Assembly: GCA_965153355.1 (NCBI GenBank)
Contig: OZ231126.1
Coordinates: forward strand, 57,226,001-57,290,000
Source: Flaccisagitta enflata
Lineage: Eukaryota > Chaetognatha > Sagittoidea > Aphragmophora
Length of the DNA stretch: 64,000 nt
Direction: 5' to 3'
Below are positions 32,553 through 59,596 of this stretch, piece after piece. The position numbers and the translations under genes were made by a program. The stretch's first letter is position 1. Every line of letters starts with the position of its first letter. The notes beneath the pieces are model-generated. The model ran no database searches, was not told the origin of the DNA, and saw nothing but the letters and a program-made list of their open reading frames with translations.

Positions 32553-33470
32553 AGCTTAAAAACAACAGTCCTCGACTGTAGTCTATTAGGTGTCCAACCC
32601 GGCTACTCAGTCTGACCCGGCTACTCAGTCTGACCCGGCTACTCAGTCTGACCCGGCTACTCAGTCTGACCCGGCTACTCAGTCTGACCCGGCTACTCAG
32701 TCTGACCCGGCTACTCAGTCTGACCCAGCTACTCAGTCTGAATTTTTTTACAAAAAAAAAAAAAAAATTTTTATAAAAAAAAAAAGAAATTAAAAAAAAA
32801 AATTTTTTTTCAAAAAAAAAAAAATTAAAAAAAAAAAAAATCTTTTTTCAAAAAAAAATTTTTTTTCAAAAAAATCATTCTCAAGTCCAAGAAATAATGT
32901 TACTAGATACATCATAAATACCCTTATATTTTCTTAACCAATACTCAGAATTTACTGAAATTTTGCAGGGGAGCTTTAATTAATGCAATGAACCTTCACA
33001 ACAAGTTTGAACAACATTGGTGAACCTTTACTACCATTCCCCTATGTAAATTGCACAAGTCTAGGAATTAATATTACTAGCAAAATACCCTTACATCTTC
33101 TAAATCAATACTCAGAATTATCTGAAATCTTGCAGGGGAGCTTTAATTGATGCAATAAACCTTCACAACAAGTTTGAACAACATTGGTGAACCTTTACTA
33201 CCCTTCCCCTATGTAAATTGCACAAGTCCAGGAATTAATATTACTACAAAAATAATAGGCAAAGGGTATTAAATATTTATGAATGTTGTCGAAAGTTGGT
33301 ACACAGGTTAGTAATGCCCTAAAAATAACACTGACCAAGTTTCATCAACATCTGAGTTGTGGTTCTCAAGTTTTTAAGGGTTGACACAACAAACAACGAC
33401 AAACGACAAACGACTCACTACACGATCAAGGCTATGTTATAGTCCTCGACGTAAACTGATCGTCGAGGAC
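32553..33470 (+). mobile_element. C6 composite repeat, copy 1
   Basis: It starts AAAGCTTAAAAACAACAG plus TCCTCGACTG. Eight units of the 18-bp minisatellite GACCCGGCTACTCAGTCT (about 32597-32740) follow, then an A/T homopolymer zone to 32880 and two tandem units of about 175 bp (32885-33240) with TTGCAGGGGAGCTTTAATT. It ends in a GTCCTCGAC...GTCGAGGAC hairpin. It matches the layout of 55107-56955. The DPATQS-repeat reading frame is not a gene. Confidence 0.75.
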
Positions 33471-33527
33471 AAAAACAAAGAAGGTAAAATGTCACCGACT
33501 GACGAACTAACTAGGGTGGGGTCGCAA

Positions 33528-33690
33528 CTTTTTAGTCGTGTGCTACGCGACTCTACACCCCGCTTTGTCTGTCGGTCCATCTGTCACTATTTTTCTCCCT
33601 GCGGTCTTTGGCCTCACTGCTCCTGGCCAAACGATCAAGTGACCTCAAATACAGCCCGCACGCTACTTGGGTAGCCGTGTAGCTTTTATA
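33528..33690 (+). mobile_element. P1 repeat, plus orientation
   Basis: Head GTCGTGTGCTACGCGACTC, ACACCCCGCTTTGTCTGTCGG, CGATCAAGTGACCTCAAAT. The tail is truncated after GGGTAGCCGTGTAG. Confidence 0.8.
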
Positions 33691-33828
33691 CGTTGGGTAG
33701 TAATAATGTCTTCTAGTTTTGATTTAATGCAATTTGGGAAAGTTGGACCATTTTTCAAGCGGGCGTATATTTTTTGATGCTCAAGATGCCCCAAGAGCTT
33801 TTTTTTCTTTCAAATTGCGCCATCTAGG

Positions 33829-34467
33829 GGTCTCGACGAAAACAGCTCTCAGAAATATTTAAAGATTATCATTTCCTCTTGTCCATTTTAAACTAGACCA
33901 ATATTGACCTGAGGAATCAACTCAGACTGTTAAAAATGCTCTCAGGTCAATTTTTCGATCCCCATGGTTTAAGGTTCTTAGGTCAAAAACCATAAAAGGG
34001 TCAAATTTTCAAAATTTGAAATGTGCATATCTGATTGCAGATTCAGAATCTTTGTAAAAAATTGTATGTTAAAAGTGCCTTCCTTTTTTTTAAAATTCTG
34101 ACCAGAACACTCATAATTGACGTTTTAGGTCAAAATTAGCGAAATTTTAAACAAAAGCGCAATTCTTACTTTATTTATACCTTTAATGTCAAATTTGACA
34201 ATGTTCTAGTGAGAATTTTGAAAAAAGGAAGACACTTTCAACAGGCAGTTTTTTACAAGGATTCTGAATCTGCAATCAAATATGTATATTTCCCATTATG
34301 AAAATTTGACCTTTTATGGTTTTTGACCTGAGAACCTTAGGCCATGGGGATCGAAGAATTGACCTGAGAACATTTCTGATAGTCTGAGAGGATTCCCCAC
34401 CTCAGTATTAGTCTAGTCTCAAATGGACGATAGCAAGTCATGATTTTTGATAATTTCTCGACGATCA
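33829..34467. repeat. Long near-palindrome (~640 bp)
   Basis: The left arm to about 34140 and the right arm from about 34165 are inverted copies. They share TCGATCCCCATGG, AGGTCAAAAACCATAAAAG, GATTGCAGATTCAGAATC and GTCTCGACGA at the outer ends. The loop is under 40 bp. Non-coding; such a structure can extrude as a cruciform. Confidence 0.85.
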
Positions 34468-34699
34468 TTAATTTCCATCTCCATTTCTACATAATTTTAG
34501 CTATCATACCGGGAATAACCGTAAAAGCTATAATTTGAGCTATGAGGTCGAGACGTTATGCATTCGAACCCATCTTGGCTGCGATTTGTACAAATCAATC
34601 CGTTCTAGCTGCCATATGGGCTTAAAGATTAGAGCTTCGAGGTTGCGATTTGAACTTTAAAATTTAGGTCCGAATATCTATGCTGAGATCTACTAAGTC

Positions 34700-35371
34700 T
34701 TGAGTCTCGACGAGGAAACAAATAGTAAGGGGGGAAGTTATGCAAAGACATTTGTGACAGATGTGGGATATAATCAAGTTCCGACTTACAAAATGTTGGA
34801 TAACTCCTCATGTGTATATGCGCGGGTCACCGGGGCCGAGGCCGCTGCCCAGTTTGAGATCGACGCACTGTTATGTGTTATGAACCCTGTTATGCGGTTT
34901 TCTCCTGTCAACTGACTATATAAAGCTATGTTGGTGGCAGAATTGCAGATCACTAACTCAAATCAATATCATTATCCTTTGGCGTGCCAGGGCGGTGAAG
35001 CAGCAAGTGTCAAATTTAATTCACTCACTAATCAAAACTGGTTCGGGACCTGTGGCCCATATGACAGTGACAGTCAAAATCAAATTTCATGGATAAAGGG
35101 CTCAAAAATAAATACACTCGGGATTGTAGCGACTCAATTTATCTACAACGTAGTGACCCCAGACCCATAACATAATTTATTTGGACAAGGGAGCAAACTC
35201 ACTCCCTTATGTCATGAAAGAGAACGGACATACGACCGAAAACACAGTGTGCAGTTGGGCTGGAGTAATGATTCAAGGGCCGCCCTCTAACGAAACCAAG
35301 GACGGCTGCACAACCAACAAGTCGTCGCTTGGGTGGGGGCGGGAATGCTGGGTCATAGTACGGTCATGATA
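34700..35371 (+). other. Protein-like ORF island, unrecognised (possible pseudogene)
   Basis: Three consecutive plus-strand frames of 71, 80 and 62 codons. The first two are in the same frame and separated by one stop and four codons; the third is in another frame. The residues are unlike the surrounding low-complexity frames: balanced composition, with scattered Cys and Trp, for example QNWFGTCGPYDSDSQNQISW in the second. A TATAAA-like sequence (TATATAAAG) precedes the second frame. One stop and one frameshift would join them, so a decayed gene or exons of an unknown gene are possible. I do not recognise a family. Confidence 0.25.
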
Positions 35372-35750
35372 CGGACGGCCAAATTGCCTCGCGAGGAAAA
35401 ATATTTACTGACAAGAAGAAATATGTACTGACGAGGAAAAATATTTTACTGAGCAGGAAACAGAGCTAAAGGGTAACGGCGCTTAAAACCCCAGCTTGAC
35501 TACAGGGGAAAATATCCATGTTAAGGAGATCATGAAAAGCGGCAAATAATAAGGTAACGGAATACATAAATGAAATGAAATCCATGCTGTGGCATCAAAG
35601 CGATCGCGGAATCAAACCGCGGAAGTGATTTTGTTTCCTTTTACAGCTAGCAAGCGAAACAAAAGAAGCTCGTGGAATGTTATTTGACTAGAGACCCAGT
35701 TCAAGGGCGGCTAATGGTTAATAGACACAAATAAATTAATGAAAGTTGGT
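35372..35750. other. 3' flank of ANKRD13, short degenerate repeat
   Basis: 35390-35460 holds three diverged units of about 22 bp containing GAGGAAAAATATTTACTGA. The rest is probably ANKRD13 3' UTR; no AATAAA is seen on the minus strand. Confidence 0.45.
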
Positions 35751-50380
<14,630 letters not shown>

Positions 50381-50759
50381 CAGTGGGCCATATGTACTCG
50401 CTATGAGCGAGTCGTAGCGAGAAAAGATTTGTAATTAACGACCGCATCAAGAAAACCGCGGACTGAAATTTCAAATTTGGAACAATTGTCAAACAATGAT
50501 GAAATTCAGGTAACAATGTAGAGAAATAATTCGGTAGAAGATCGAGAAATGAGAACTGATGACATGAAACGCTGGAATTAGTAATTGTCATGATTGTGAT
50601 ATTCATAGTGAGTGATGGGTCACACGTTCCAACCTCAAGACAGACGTTACAATTAATAATTCTACGTCTATTACATCAAAAATAAATAGCTGCAAATACC
50701 CCAAAACATTGTGTACGTATGCAATGCCCAGTTATTCGAGACAGAGAAATCTGAAAGTT

Positions 50760-52991
50760 TCACAATGGCGGAAGTGACGAAGAGAGTGTGGTGTTGGAAA
50801 AAATCGCGTTGGTCATGGAAATGGGAATATTGGCGATGGTTCCATTAGCGAGCGCAACTGGGAGAACATTGGCGGGGATTTGAATTTGATTAAAATTGGC
50901 GGGTTGTAAACCGTTGGTTAGGCCGAGGGAAACGGCGATATTCGAGGGCAAGGCCAAGGTCAATTGTTTCATCTCATTGGCGACGCCGGTGGCGTTCAAT
51001 GACGGCGCCTCGATCACGTTTGAAGGCAAGGCGAAAGTCAACGGCTTCAACTCGTTTTGACTCTGAATAGTCAGGCCATTTCCGGAAGTCCCGTCGACTT
51101 CGACGGTGCAACCGGCGCTTTCAACCAGAGTGGCGACGGTGGTTGGATCGATGAAGATAGCTTCGTGAGTCGAGGCCGTGGCGAGTCCTGACGGCGAAGA
51201 CGACGAAGCAATGCACGCCGGAGTGGCGATGGTTCGCATCAAGGAAGAAATCGGCATGATGCCATTTGGCGAGGGGGTCGCCGCGGTCGCCGATGCGGTC
51301 GTCGTCGTCATTATGGGAGTTGAAATCATCGTCGTCGCGGGCGTGAAAATCGTCGGCGCTGTTTGAGTCGTTGTCACAGCGGCGGCGGAAATAAACATGG
51401 CGGAAGAAGTGGGAGCGAGAGGCACTACCTGACCATCCAGTTGGACTGATGGAGGAATCGTTGTCGGAATTTCGGCAACGGCAGATTCGGCGGCTTGAGG
51501 AAGAAATGGAATAGTGATTACAGGTGCACCAGAAGCGGACGACCAGACTTCATGAGGCGCCGCAGTGGCCTGCTGCGGCGCCGCGGTATTAACCTTAGTA
51601 TCGGCAGCTTTTCCATCCCAGAGCATGGGCCTGACGGTCGCCAAAGACTCTCGTGGGAGCGCCAGGGACACTGCAGGCGACGGCAGAGACGGCGCCGGTA
51701 GAGGCGGCGAAGCCAGAGGCACTTTTGGCGGCGCCATAGATGCTGGTGGCGGCGGAACCGGAAACGCCGTGGGAATGACGGGGTTGAGAAGCTTGACCGT
51801 AGTCTTGCGTTTTTTCGCCAACCAGTCTCTCATATATTCACGCCTGTCTTTTTTGTACTCTTCTTTTTGAGCGTCTGTCATTCCCGATCGCTGACGGCGG
51901 CAATTGGCGGCGCGCTTGGACTTGACCTCGGCGTATTTATCTTGATCGCCGTGCATGAGCTGGTGTTTACGTAAATAGGCGACGCGGGTAAAAGAGCGCG
52001 CGCAAATTTCGCAGCTAAACGTCTTCCCTTCGTGAATCTCCATGTGCTTGAAAAGACCCGCTTGCTGTAAAAATTTCTTCTTGCATTTTGCGCACTCGAA
52101 ATTTTTCTCGCCAGCGTGCGATCGCAAATGATTGTTCAACGCTTGACTGCAGTTGTACGATTTACCGCATTGAACGCTGAAAAGAAAAAAAATGTTGGGC
52201 GGAGTTGAATCAAAGAAGAAGCATGGGGGAGACATTGTTCAGGACTGAAGAAAAGACGGAGAAGATGAAGAAGAAGAAGAAGAAGAAGAAGAAGAAGAAG
52301 AAGAAGAAGAAGAAGAAGCAGAGAAAGAGGAAGAAGAAGAAGCAGAGAAAGAAGAAGAAGCAGAGAAAGAAGAAGAAGCAGAGAAAGAAGAAGAAGCAGA
52401 GTAAGAAGAAGAATAAGAAGAAGTAGAGAAAGAAGAAAAAGAAGCAGAGAAAGAAGAAGACGAAGAAGAAGAAGAAGAAGAAGAAGAAGCAGAGAAAGAA
52501 GAAGAAGAAGCAGAGAAAGAAGAAGAAGAAGCAGAGAAAGAAGAAGAAGAAGCAGAGAAAGAAGAAGAAGAAGCAGAGAAAGAAGAAGAAGAAGCAGAGA
52601 AAGAAGAAGAAGAAGCAGAGAAAGAAGAAGAAGAAGCAGAGAAAGAAGAAGAAGAAGCAGAGAAAGAAGAAGAAGAAGCAGAGAAAGAAGAAGAAGAAGC
52701 AGAGAAAGAAGAAGAAGAAGCAGAGAAAGAAGAAGAAGAAGCAGAGAAAGAAGAAGAAGAAGAAGAAGAAGAAGAAGAAGCAGAGAAGAAGAAGAAGAAG
52801 AAGCAGAGAAAGAAGAAGAAGAAGCAGAGAAAGAAGAAGAAGAAGCAGAGAAAGAAGAAGAAGAAGTAGAGAAAGAAGAAGAGGAAGCAGAGAAAGAAGA
52901 AGAAGAAGAAGCAGAGAAAGATGAAGAAGAAGATGCAGAGAGAGAAGACGAAGCAGAGAGAAGAGAAGAAGAAGAAGATGAAAAAGAAGAA

Positions 52992-53023
<32 letters not shown>

Positions 53024-56000
53024 AGAAGAAAATGAAAAAAGTGGAGAAATAAGGAAGAACGACAAGTAGAAGAGGAAGTGCATTCTTCAATAACCACACT
53101 CTTACCAAATAAACAATCGATGACTTTTCCGTTTGTGGTAACTGAGACTGTTTCTGTAAGCAAACTTTTCGTTACAAATCTCACAGGCGTGCTCCTTCTC
53201 CCCCACAAATTCCTTCTCCTTCACCTCCATGTAGTATTTGTAAGAGTTCTTCGAAATGCCAGAAGTGTGAATATTTTCGTGATTAGCTAAAGTTCTGAGA
53301 GTCTTACAGACTCGATCGCAAAAACGGCATTTCAATGATGGTTGGTTATTTGATTCTGTGAGCGTCTTTACTTTCTTATCGTCCTCGGTTTCGGAAACGT
53401 TTTGTTCTGGTGTGTCATCTTCTTGCTCATCGACTTTGGCGTCGGATTTCCGCTTTTCTTCGAATTTATGAGCGCGCTTGTGAGCGTTGAAGCCTTGCAT
53501 TTGACTGAACGATTCTCCACAAATGGAACATATGTAGGGTTTCTCTCCTGCAATTGTAGGGATAGTAGCTTAGTAAGTATACACTGGTACCTTCCAGTTT
53601 CTATATACTAACCACATAAACTAGCCATCCTTTAGCCTGCGTACCTGTATGAGTATTTCTGTGTTCTTTGAGAAGATATTTCATCCAAAACCCTTTTCCA
53701 CAGATATCACTGTAAATGTACAGTAGGATGCAATAAACAATCAAAACACCGAAGGTTCAGGTAAACGCTCGTAGCTTATCATTTCAAAACAAACATTTTT
53801 CTCCCTCACCAAATATGGCTCCGCTTTCTGTTGTGTTTCCACACGTGCTTGTGAAGTTTGGCCTTTTCAGTGAACTCTTCACCGCATATTTTACAGTTGA
53901 GGTTTTCCTCCGTTTCGTCAGTCGTTTCAGCGGTAGCTCCATAATCATTACCCAACGTGTTCGCCTCCGCCCCGACGTCACATTTCTCACCATTGCCCTT
54001 TTTCGGCCTCCTTCCTTTTCTCTTGGCTATTGGTGGTGAAATGTCATCGTCTTTCTTAGATTCCTTTCCTTTAAAGACAGTTTTTTTTAATACTTTTCTG
54101 GTAGACCGCGTTTTGATTTTCCCAGCGGTGTTACTGTTGATTGCGTTCTTCAAAGACGACGGTTCTACGTCGCTGATTTCGGAATGGACGGCATCCACGT
54201 CGGTGGCGCCTTTATCTCCGCTCTCGAATTTCTCCCCGACATTTGAGTCTCGGGATTTTGAGCCATTTGATACGTTTCGTAGTAAACCCGCGTCGAATGA
54301 AGGCTCCCCGGTGCTATGATGATCGCTCGCACGCGACGCCGGAGAGCGGAGAGGGTCGTTGGGGCAACCAACAATATGATGGCGTTCTAATTCGTCGGCA
54401 TCATTGAAGAACGCCGCGCAGAATTCGCACAGGTGAACAGATAACGGAATTAGGCCATCTGAGGGTCGAGGGAAAGGGAGGTAATATGTGCAGGGATACA
54501 ATATGAATATAACATGAATACAACTCACATAAAACATTAAGACGGTCTCCAGAGCGCTGTGACTCACAGTGTGAGCCAGATCGGTCGAGCTAAAAGAAAT
54601 TCTCATACCCGGCCCCTGACCAGGAACCCCCCAGCAACCAACCAAAAAGGCTCAAATCACCTGCAGAGGAGTTATGCTACAAGCCCTTGTTCTATCTTTC
54701 TGATTAAAAAGACAAATTCAAACAGATCAAGGAAGGCCCGAAAATATTCATTCCCTGTTTACCTGGTGCGTTGGAACCATCGAGTTGGGGCGAATCACTC
54801 GCGTTAGGTTCGACTTTGACTTCATCATCAGTAGAAGTAAGGAAAGTTTTTTCTGCTGATTTTAGGCACTCGTGAAACAAATTAGAAAGTGAATCCAGGA
54901 GGCGCATCAACGTTGCGTCGTCCAATTCCTCCAATCTATCGGGCCTTGAGGTCGGATGCAAAATATATGATGAAAATGCAGACTTTCAGAGGTGGTGGAA
55001 TATTTATATTCAATTACCAATAAGGGCGGCTAATCGCCGTAGGAAAAAAGTCGTAAATGCTGCTCGAGAAAATGAGAGAGGAAAAGAGAGTGAGAGAGAA
55101 AAAAAAAAGCTTCAAAATTACAGTCCCCGACTGGGAACTGTAATTTTTGAAGCTTTCTCGTTGCGTAAACGCAACTCGATGAGATACACAAGACAGCAAT
55201 TTCAAGCAAAAAAAATTTTCAATATTGTTTTAATGATGACATAACTTGATAATGATAACAATAGTGGATGATGATGATAACAATGAATGATAATAACAAC
55301 AAAAATCTTAGAAAAAATATTTAAAAAATTTTCAAAAAAAAAAATTTTCAAAAAAAAAATTTTTCAAAAAAAATTTAAACAAAATTTTCCTAAAAAATTT
55401 AAAAATTTTGAAAAATTTCAAAAAAATTTCAAAAAAATTTCAAAAATTTCAAAAAAATTTCAAAAAAATTTCAAAAAAAAAAAAAAAAAAAATTTTGAAA
55501 AAACTTTCAAAAAAATTCAAAAAAATTTCAAAATTTTTAAAAATATTTTCAAAATTTTTAAAAAATTAAAGATCGAAGATGTAGTCGAGGATGATGACAG
55601 TAGTTGAAGATGATGACAGTAGTTGAAGATGATGACAGTAGTTGAAGATGATGGTGAAGTTGAAGATGATGACAGTAGTGAAAATGATGAGAATAGGTGA
55701 AGATGATGACAGTAGTTGAAAATGATGACAATGGTGAAAATGATGTGAATTGAAAATGATGACAGTAAGTTGAAAATAGTAAAAATGAAGTTGAAAATGA
55801 TGACAGTAGTTGAAAATGATGACAGTAGTTGAAAATGATGACAGTGAAGAAGATGATGAGAGTTGAAGATGATGATAGTTGAAGATGATGACAGAATTGA
55901 AGATGATGACAGTAGTTGAAGATGATGACAGTAGTTGAAGATGATGACAGTAGTTGAAGATGATGACAGTAGTTGAAGATGATGACAGTAGTTGAAGATG

Positions 56001-56963
56001 ATGACAGTAGTTGAAGATGATGACAGTAGTTGAAGATGATGACAGTAGTTGAAGATGATGACAGTAGTTGAAGATGATGACAGTAGTTGAAGATGATGAC
56101 AGTAGTTGAAGATGAATCTTGAAATCCATGATGGCAAACCTAAAGAAAAATCAGAATGAAATAAATGAGCAAGTAAAAAAATTCATCAACTCCAATCCTC
56201 TATACAAATCGCTTAAGTCGTAGTAACATATTACTACATTATTAAGCTAGTATCTTATAAACGAGACTTCAGATTTAATTCGATTTTTGCAGGGGCAGTT
56301 CAATTAATATCCTTTAATTGTATACCAAATTAAAAAAGAATTCACATAACTTTGCTACCCTTTGCCTATGTAAACTGCCAAAGTCATAGTAACATATTAC
56401 TACATAAATAAGCTAATATCTCATAAACCAGACTTCAGATTTAATTTGAATTCTGCAGGGGTTATTTATTTACTACCCTCTACTTGTATACCAAATTAGA
56501 AAAAAATTCACATACCTTTACTACCCTTTGCCTATGTAAATTGCCTAAGTCCTAGCAACATACTACTACATAAATAAGCTAATATCTCATAAACCAAACT
56601 TCAGATTTAATTCGAATTTTGCGGGGGTTGTTTATTTAGTACCCTCTACTTGTGTACCAAATTAAAAAAAAATTCATTAACCTTTACTACCCTCTACCCA
56701 TGTAAACCACCTAAGTCCCAGCTAAATATTACTACAAAAATAATAGGCAAAGGGTAGTAAAAGTTAATGAATGTTTTTGAAAATTGGTACACAAGCTCCT
56801 ATTGACCTATAAACAACACCAGCAAAGTTTCATCAAATTCTGAAGTCTGGTTCCAAAAATATGAGAGGGTTTTAAACAAACAGACAAACAGACGACAGAC
56901 TACACGATCAGGTCCATCACATAGTCCACCGACGAAAACTGTTTGTCGGGGACAAAAAGAGAA

Positions 56964-57028
<65 letters not shown>

Positions 57029-59407
57029 CAGAGAGAAAAACAGAGAAAAACATGCAACACAGGGTTACAATATCGTTGCAGACAGGTGGACAGAGGCATC
57101 CAACCCCCATCTTCATCCCAACCCCAACCACCACACACAAGCATCTAGACAGCTTGTTTTTCCACTTGGACGGAAAGACAGACCAACAGACCGATAGATG
57201 GACTGATGGACAAAGCCTCTCATAGAGTCCAGAGTTGAAATGAGAGAGAGACTGTGCTGCCAGGATGCACAATCATCACCTGGGACATTTAAAAGTTCAA
57301 ATAGACTTCAACTAACTCGATTCCTTGTTTTAGGGAAAAATGCGAAAAATGAGAGAAAATAAAAAAGATTTAAAAAATCATGGCTCCAAAACTATCGATC
57401 ACACAGAATTCTGCTTGGCGGCATCTGAAAGAGGAGATTTAGCTCTTTCTTAGCTATCAATTTCATGCGTAGTCCCGTTCTGCCCCAAAAATGCAGCAAC
57501 TTCCTCAAACGGCTCATGAAAAAAAGGGAAAACAATTTTTCTTCGCGGGAATCAAAAAGTCTTCGAATCTTCGAATCTCGACTTTTTTCCAAATGATTGG
57601 GTCAACACATCAACCTAATGTAGGCAAAGAAGTGCGTCCAACTTTACGACGGTTCACAATCAAGATTTTTAGCTCGTACATCGAGAAGCATGACGTCAGC
57701 TAGTATTTCAAATTTCAGGACAATCGCATCAATAGTTTAGAAGTTACGGGCTTTTTCATACTTAAAAAGTAAAAGAAAAAACCGACGTTCTTTTTTTCCG
57801 TTTTTTCTTTGAACTCGCCCCCAATCAAATTTTTAAATTTTTTGAAAAGAATAATTTTACAGGTTTTGGATCTAGGCGAATAAAACAATTTCCTATCAAT
57901 TGCACCCCACTTTTGAAAACCGTTTTTCAAAAAAATATTTTATGATTTTTTTTTTCAGACGCGCGAGACAAAAAAATTTCAAAGTTTTTTGAAAAAAAAA
58001 AATGAAAATACAAGACTTTGGATCTAGGCAAATCAAACAATTTCCTATTGATAGCACCCCACTTTCGAAAACCATTTTTCAAAACAATTTTTCTGATTTT
58101 TTTTTTAAGTCCCCAACCCGCGACATAAAAATTTTCTAAGTTTTTTGAAAAAAGTGAAAATACAAGATTTTGGATCTAGGCAAATCAAACAATTTCCTAT
58201 TGATTGCACCCCACTTTTTTTTCAAAAAAAAAAATTCTCAATAAGGGCTTTTTTGGGGGCCCTTAGGGGCCCCTAAGATGAAAATAATAATGTTTAGTTA
58301 AAGCCGACGGCAAGAGAAATCAAATCTCCGTCGAACAAGACCAAGAACGCCTAGATCGGTGGCGTATAGAGCCTGTAACAACAGTCAACACTTCAGGGGG
58401 CGAGTTTTTTTCAAAGTGAGATCCGATTTCAGCCTTAGAAATTCCAAGTTGTAGATCAAGGCCTACCTAACCATAGCACAAAAAAAAAGGAACAAAATGT
58501 TTTATTAAAGATTCAGATTTATCTAATAAGAAAAACATAGCAAAATCCATGACCATTTGAAAGCTCTGCAAAAGATCTTCAAAATGAGTCCATGCTGGTT
58601 GTTCTGTCTTTATTTGTTAAGAATTTACATAACAATAAAGAAGAGGTGGTCATGAATGTAAAAGTTGAAGTCGTAGAAGTTGTTTCTCTTTGTTATTTCA
58701 TAAAAAAGAGGTAAAAAATGATAATTTGAACTTTTTTTCACAGTTGATTTTAAAGATTTTTAAATTTTCTTTCATTCTAGACCAATCCCAGATCTGTATC
58801 TCAAACCGTTTAAAAGTTATGGCTTGTCAAAGTGATCTGCTTCATTTTCAAAACCTTTTCATTCAATCTGACCGCAAATTGAAAAGGGCAAAGTTTTCAT
58901 TCATTCTTATGCCATTTCTAAACGGTTAAAGCTAGGATGACCAGCAACGTCGCATTTGAAAGATCTTTTGCAGAGCTTTCAAACGGTCATGAATTTTCTA
59001 TAGTTAATAGTCTTCAAGTAAGCAAAAATCATCAAAACAAGTTGTTCCGTTTTTTTTTTTTTTGTGCTATGGTTAATGCTCCATCCATAAAAGATTTTAA
59101 AACAAGGTGCCATACCATCAACTTACCTTAGCTCGGAAGTCAAATGTATTTAATCAACTTACTTGCAATGAGCGTGTTTCGCAACCGACTTCAGTTCCTC
59201 GCGGTCTGGACAAATGTTGTTCATCCGAGACGTTTTCCAAGCGAATATCCGCCTGAAAGCTAAAAACCTCAACGCCTCTTGCAGCAACACATCCTCCGAA
59301 GGACAAATATCGGCAAAAGTGTCCTCAATTGATGTGGCTGCATCGTTGCCAATGCTGTCAACGCCAACATCGTCCAAAGGTCGCCAACGTGGCGACTCAA
59401 AGTCCAT
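50760..59407 (-). CDS. C2H2 zinc-finger protein 1, 999 residues, six exons
   Basis: Putative nuclear DNA-binding regulator; no orthologue recognised. Exons: 59407-59163, 54944-54763, 54458-53810, 53709-53645, 53547-53106, 52176-50760, all GT-AG and in phase. The acidic N-terminus (1-142) shows no known domain. Cys/His motifs: a degenerate one near 153-176 (CEFC), then C2H2 fingers at about 331-351, 359-379, 387-407, one near 450, one near 505-527, 528-548, 556-576 and 583-603. A basic segment follows (KSKRAANCRRQRSG, then RREYMRDWLAKKRK). The last 370 residues are Ala/Pro/Thr/Ser-rich, as in activation or repression regions. Introns 3 and 5 both split the first zinc-ligand Cys codon (TG|T, TG|C), and intron 4 splits the TGEKPY linker Gly. 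The start ATG lies about 190 bp downstream of the stop of zinc-finger gene 2. Intron 1 (4.2 kb) carries C6 and other repeats. Confidence 0.92.
52205..53060. repeat. GAA/GCAGAGAAA array filling zinc-finger gene 1 intron 5
   Basis: 21-bp higher-order units (GCAGAGAAA plus four GAA) repeated many times within longer (GAA)n. On the gene strand it is a continuous pyrimidine-rich tract occupying about 90 percent of the 929-bp intron. Frames of Phe, Ser or Lys across it are artefacts. Confidence 0.95.
55107..56955 (+). mobile_element. C6 composite repeat, copy 2
   Basis: It starts AAGCTTCAAAATTACAG plus TCCCCGACTG, itself part of a short hairpin (55108-55155). An A/T zone (55300-55565) follows, then a minisatellite of GATGATGACAGTAGTTGAA units (about 55575-56115) and three tandem units of about 170-180 bp (56200-56740) with TTGCAGGGG and CTATGTAAA. 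It ends in GACGAAAACTGTTTGTCGG plus GGAC. Same layout as 32553-33470 but with an unrelated minisatellite. It lies in intron 1 of zinc-finger gene 1. Confidence 0.75.
56956..57240. mobile_element. (GA)n plus P1/P2 variant
   Basis: GA tract at about 56960-57036, then a minus-orientation P1/P2 variant (GGTTACAATATCGTTGCAG, GACGGAAAGACAGACC, GCCTCTCATAGAG). It is the same subfamily as 29590-29800. Confidence 0.65.
57860..58235 (+). repeat. Three ~150-bp tandem units
   Basis: Each contains GGATCTAGGCRAATMAAACA, ATTTCCTATYRATWGCACCCC, then ACTTT and poly-A/T. Starts near 57868, 58019 and 58170. Intronic. Confidence 0.75.
58468..59078. repeat. Inverted repeat (~610 bp) in zinc-finger gene 1 intron 1
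   Basis: TAACCATAGCACAAAAAAAA at the left and TTTTTTTTGTGCTATGGTTA at the right. Inner inverted segments include GACCATTTGAAAGCTCTGCA. Probable non-autonomous element. Confidence 0.75.
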
Positions 59408-59596
59408 TGTCTTTCATCAGGTTATTCCTATCAACACATGTTTACAGCCTCTATGATGGAAAAATAAATAAAACAGACATGGTAAAATAGGGCGACTAGA
59501 CAAAGAATGAGTAACAACACATCAAAGAATGGCGCATACGAAAACTGGTTGACAAATATGGCAACTAATTTCACTCGTTACACAGACGCAAAGAAT

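Noticed and set aside
32597-32740. Regular 18-bp direct repeats considered as a CRISPR-like array
   Set aside because: Units abut with no spacers and lie inside a eukaryotic composite repeat; it is a minisatellite.
34540-34600. TTCGAACCC word as a tRNA T-arm
   Set aside because: No cloverleaf or A-box partner at the required distance.
52136-53208. Long minus-strand ORFs rich in Ser, Leu or Phe (up to 332 codons)
   Set aside because: They run through the GAA/TTC array and exist in all three frames; the segment is an intron by splice-phase consistency.
55517-56137. 206- and 187-codon minus-strand ORFs with HHLQLLSSSS/CHHLQLL repeats
   Set aside because: Translation of the GATGATGACAGTAGTTGAA minisatellite in two frames.
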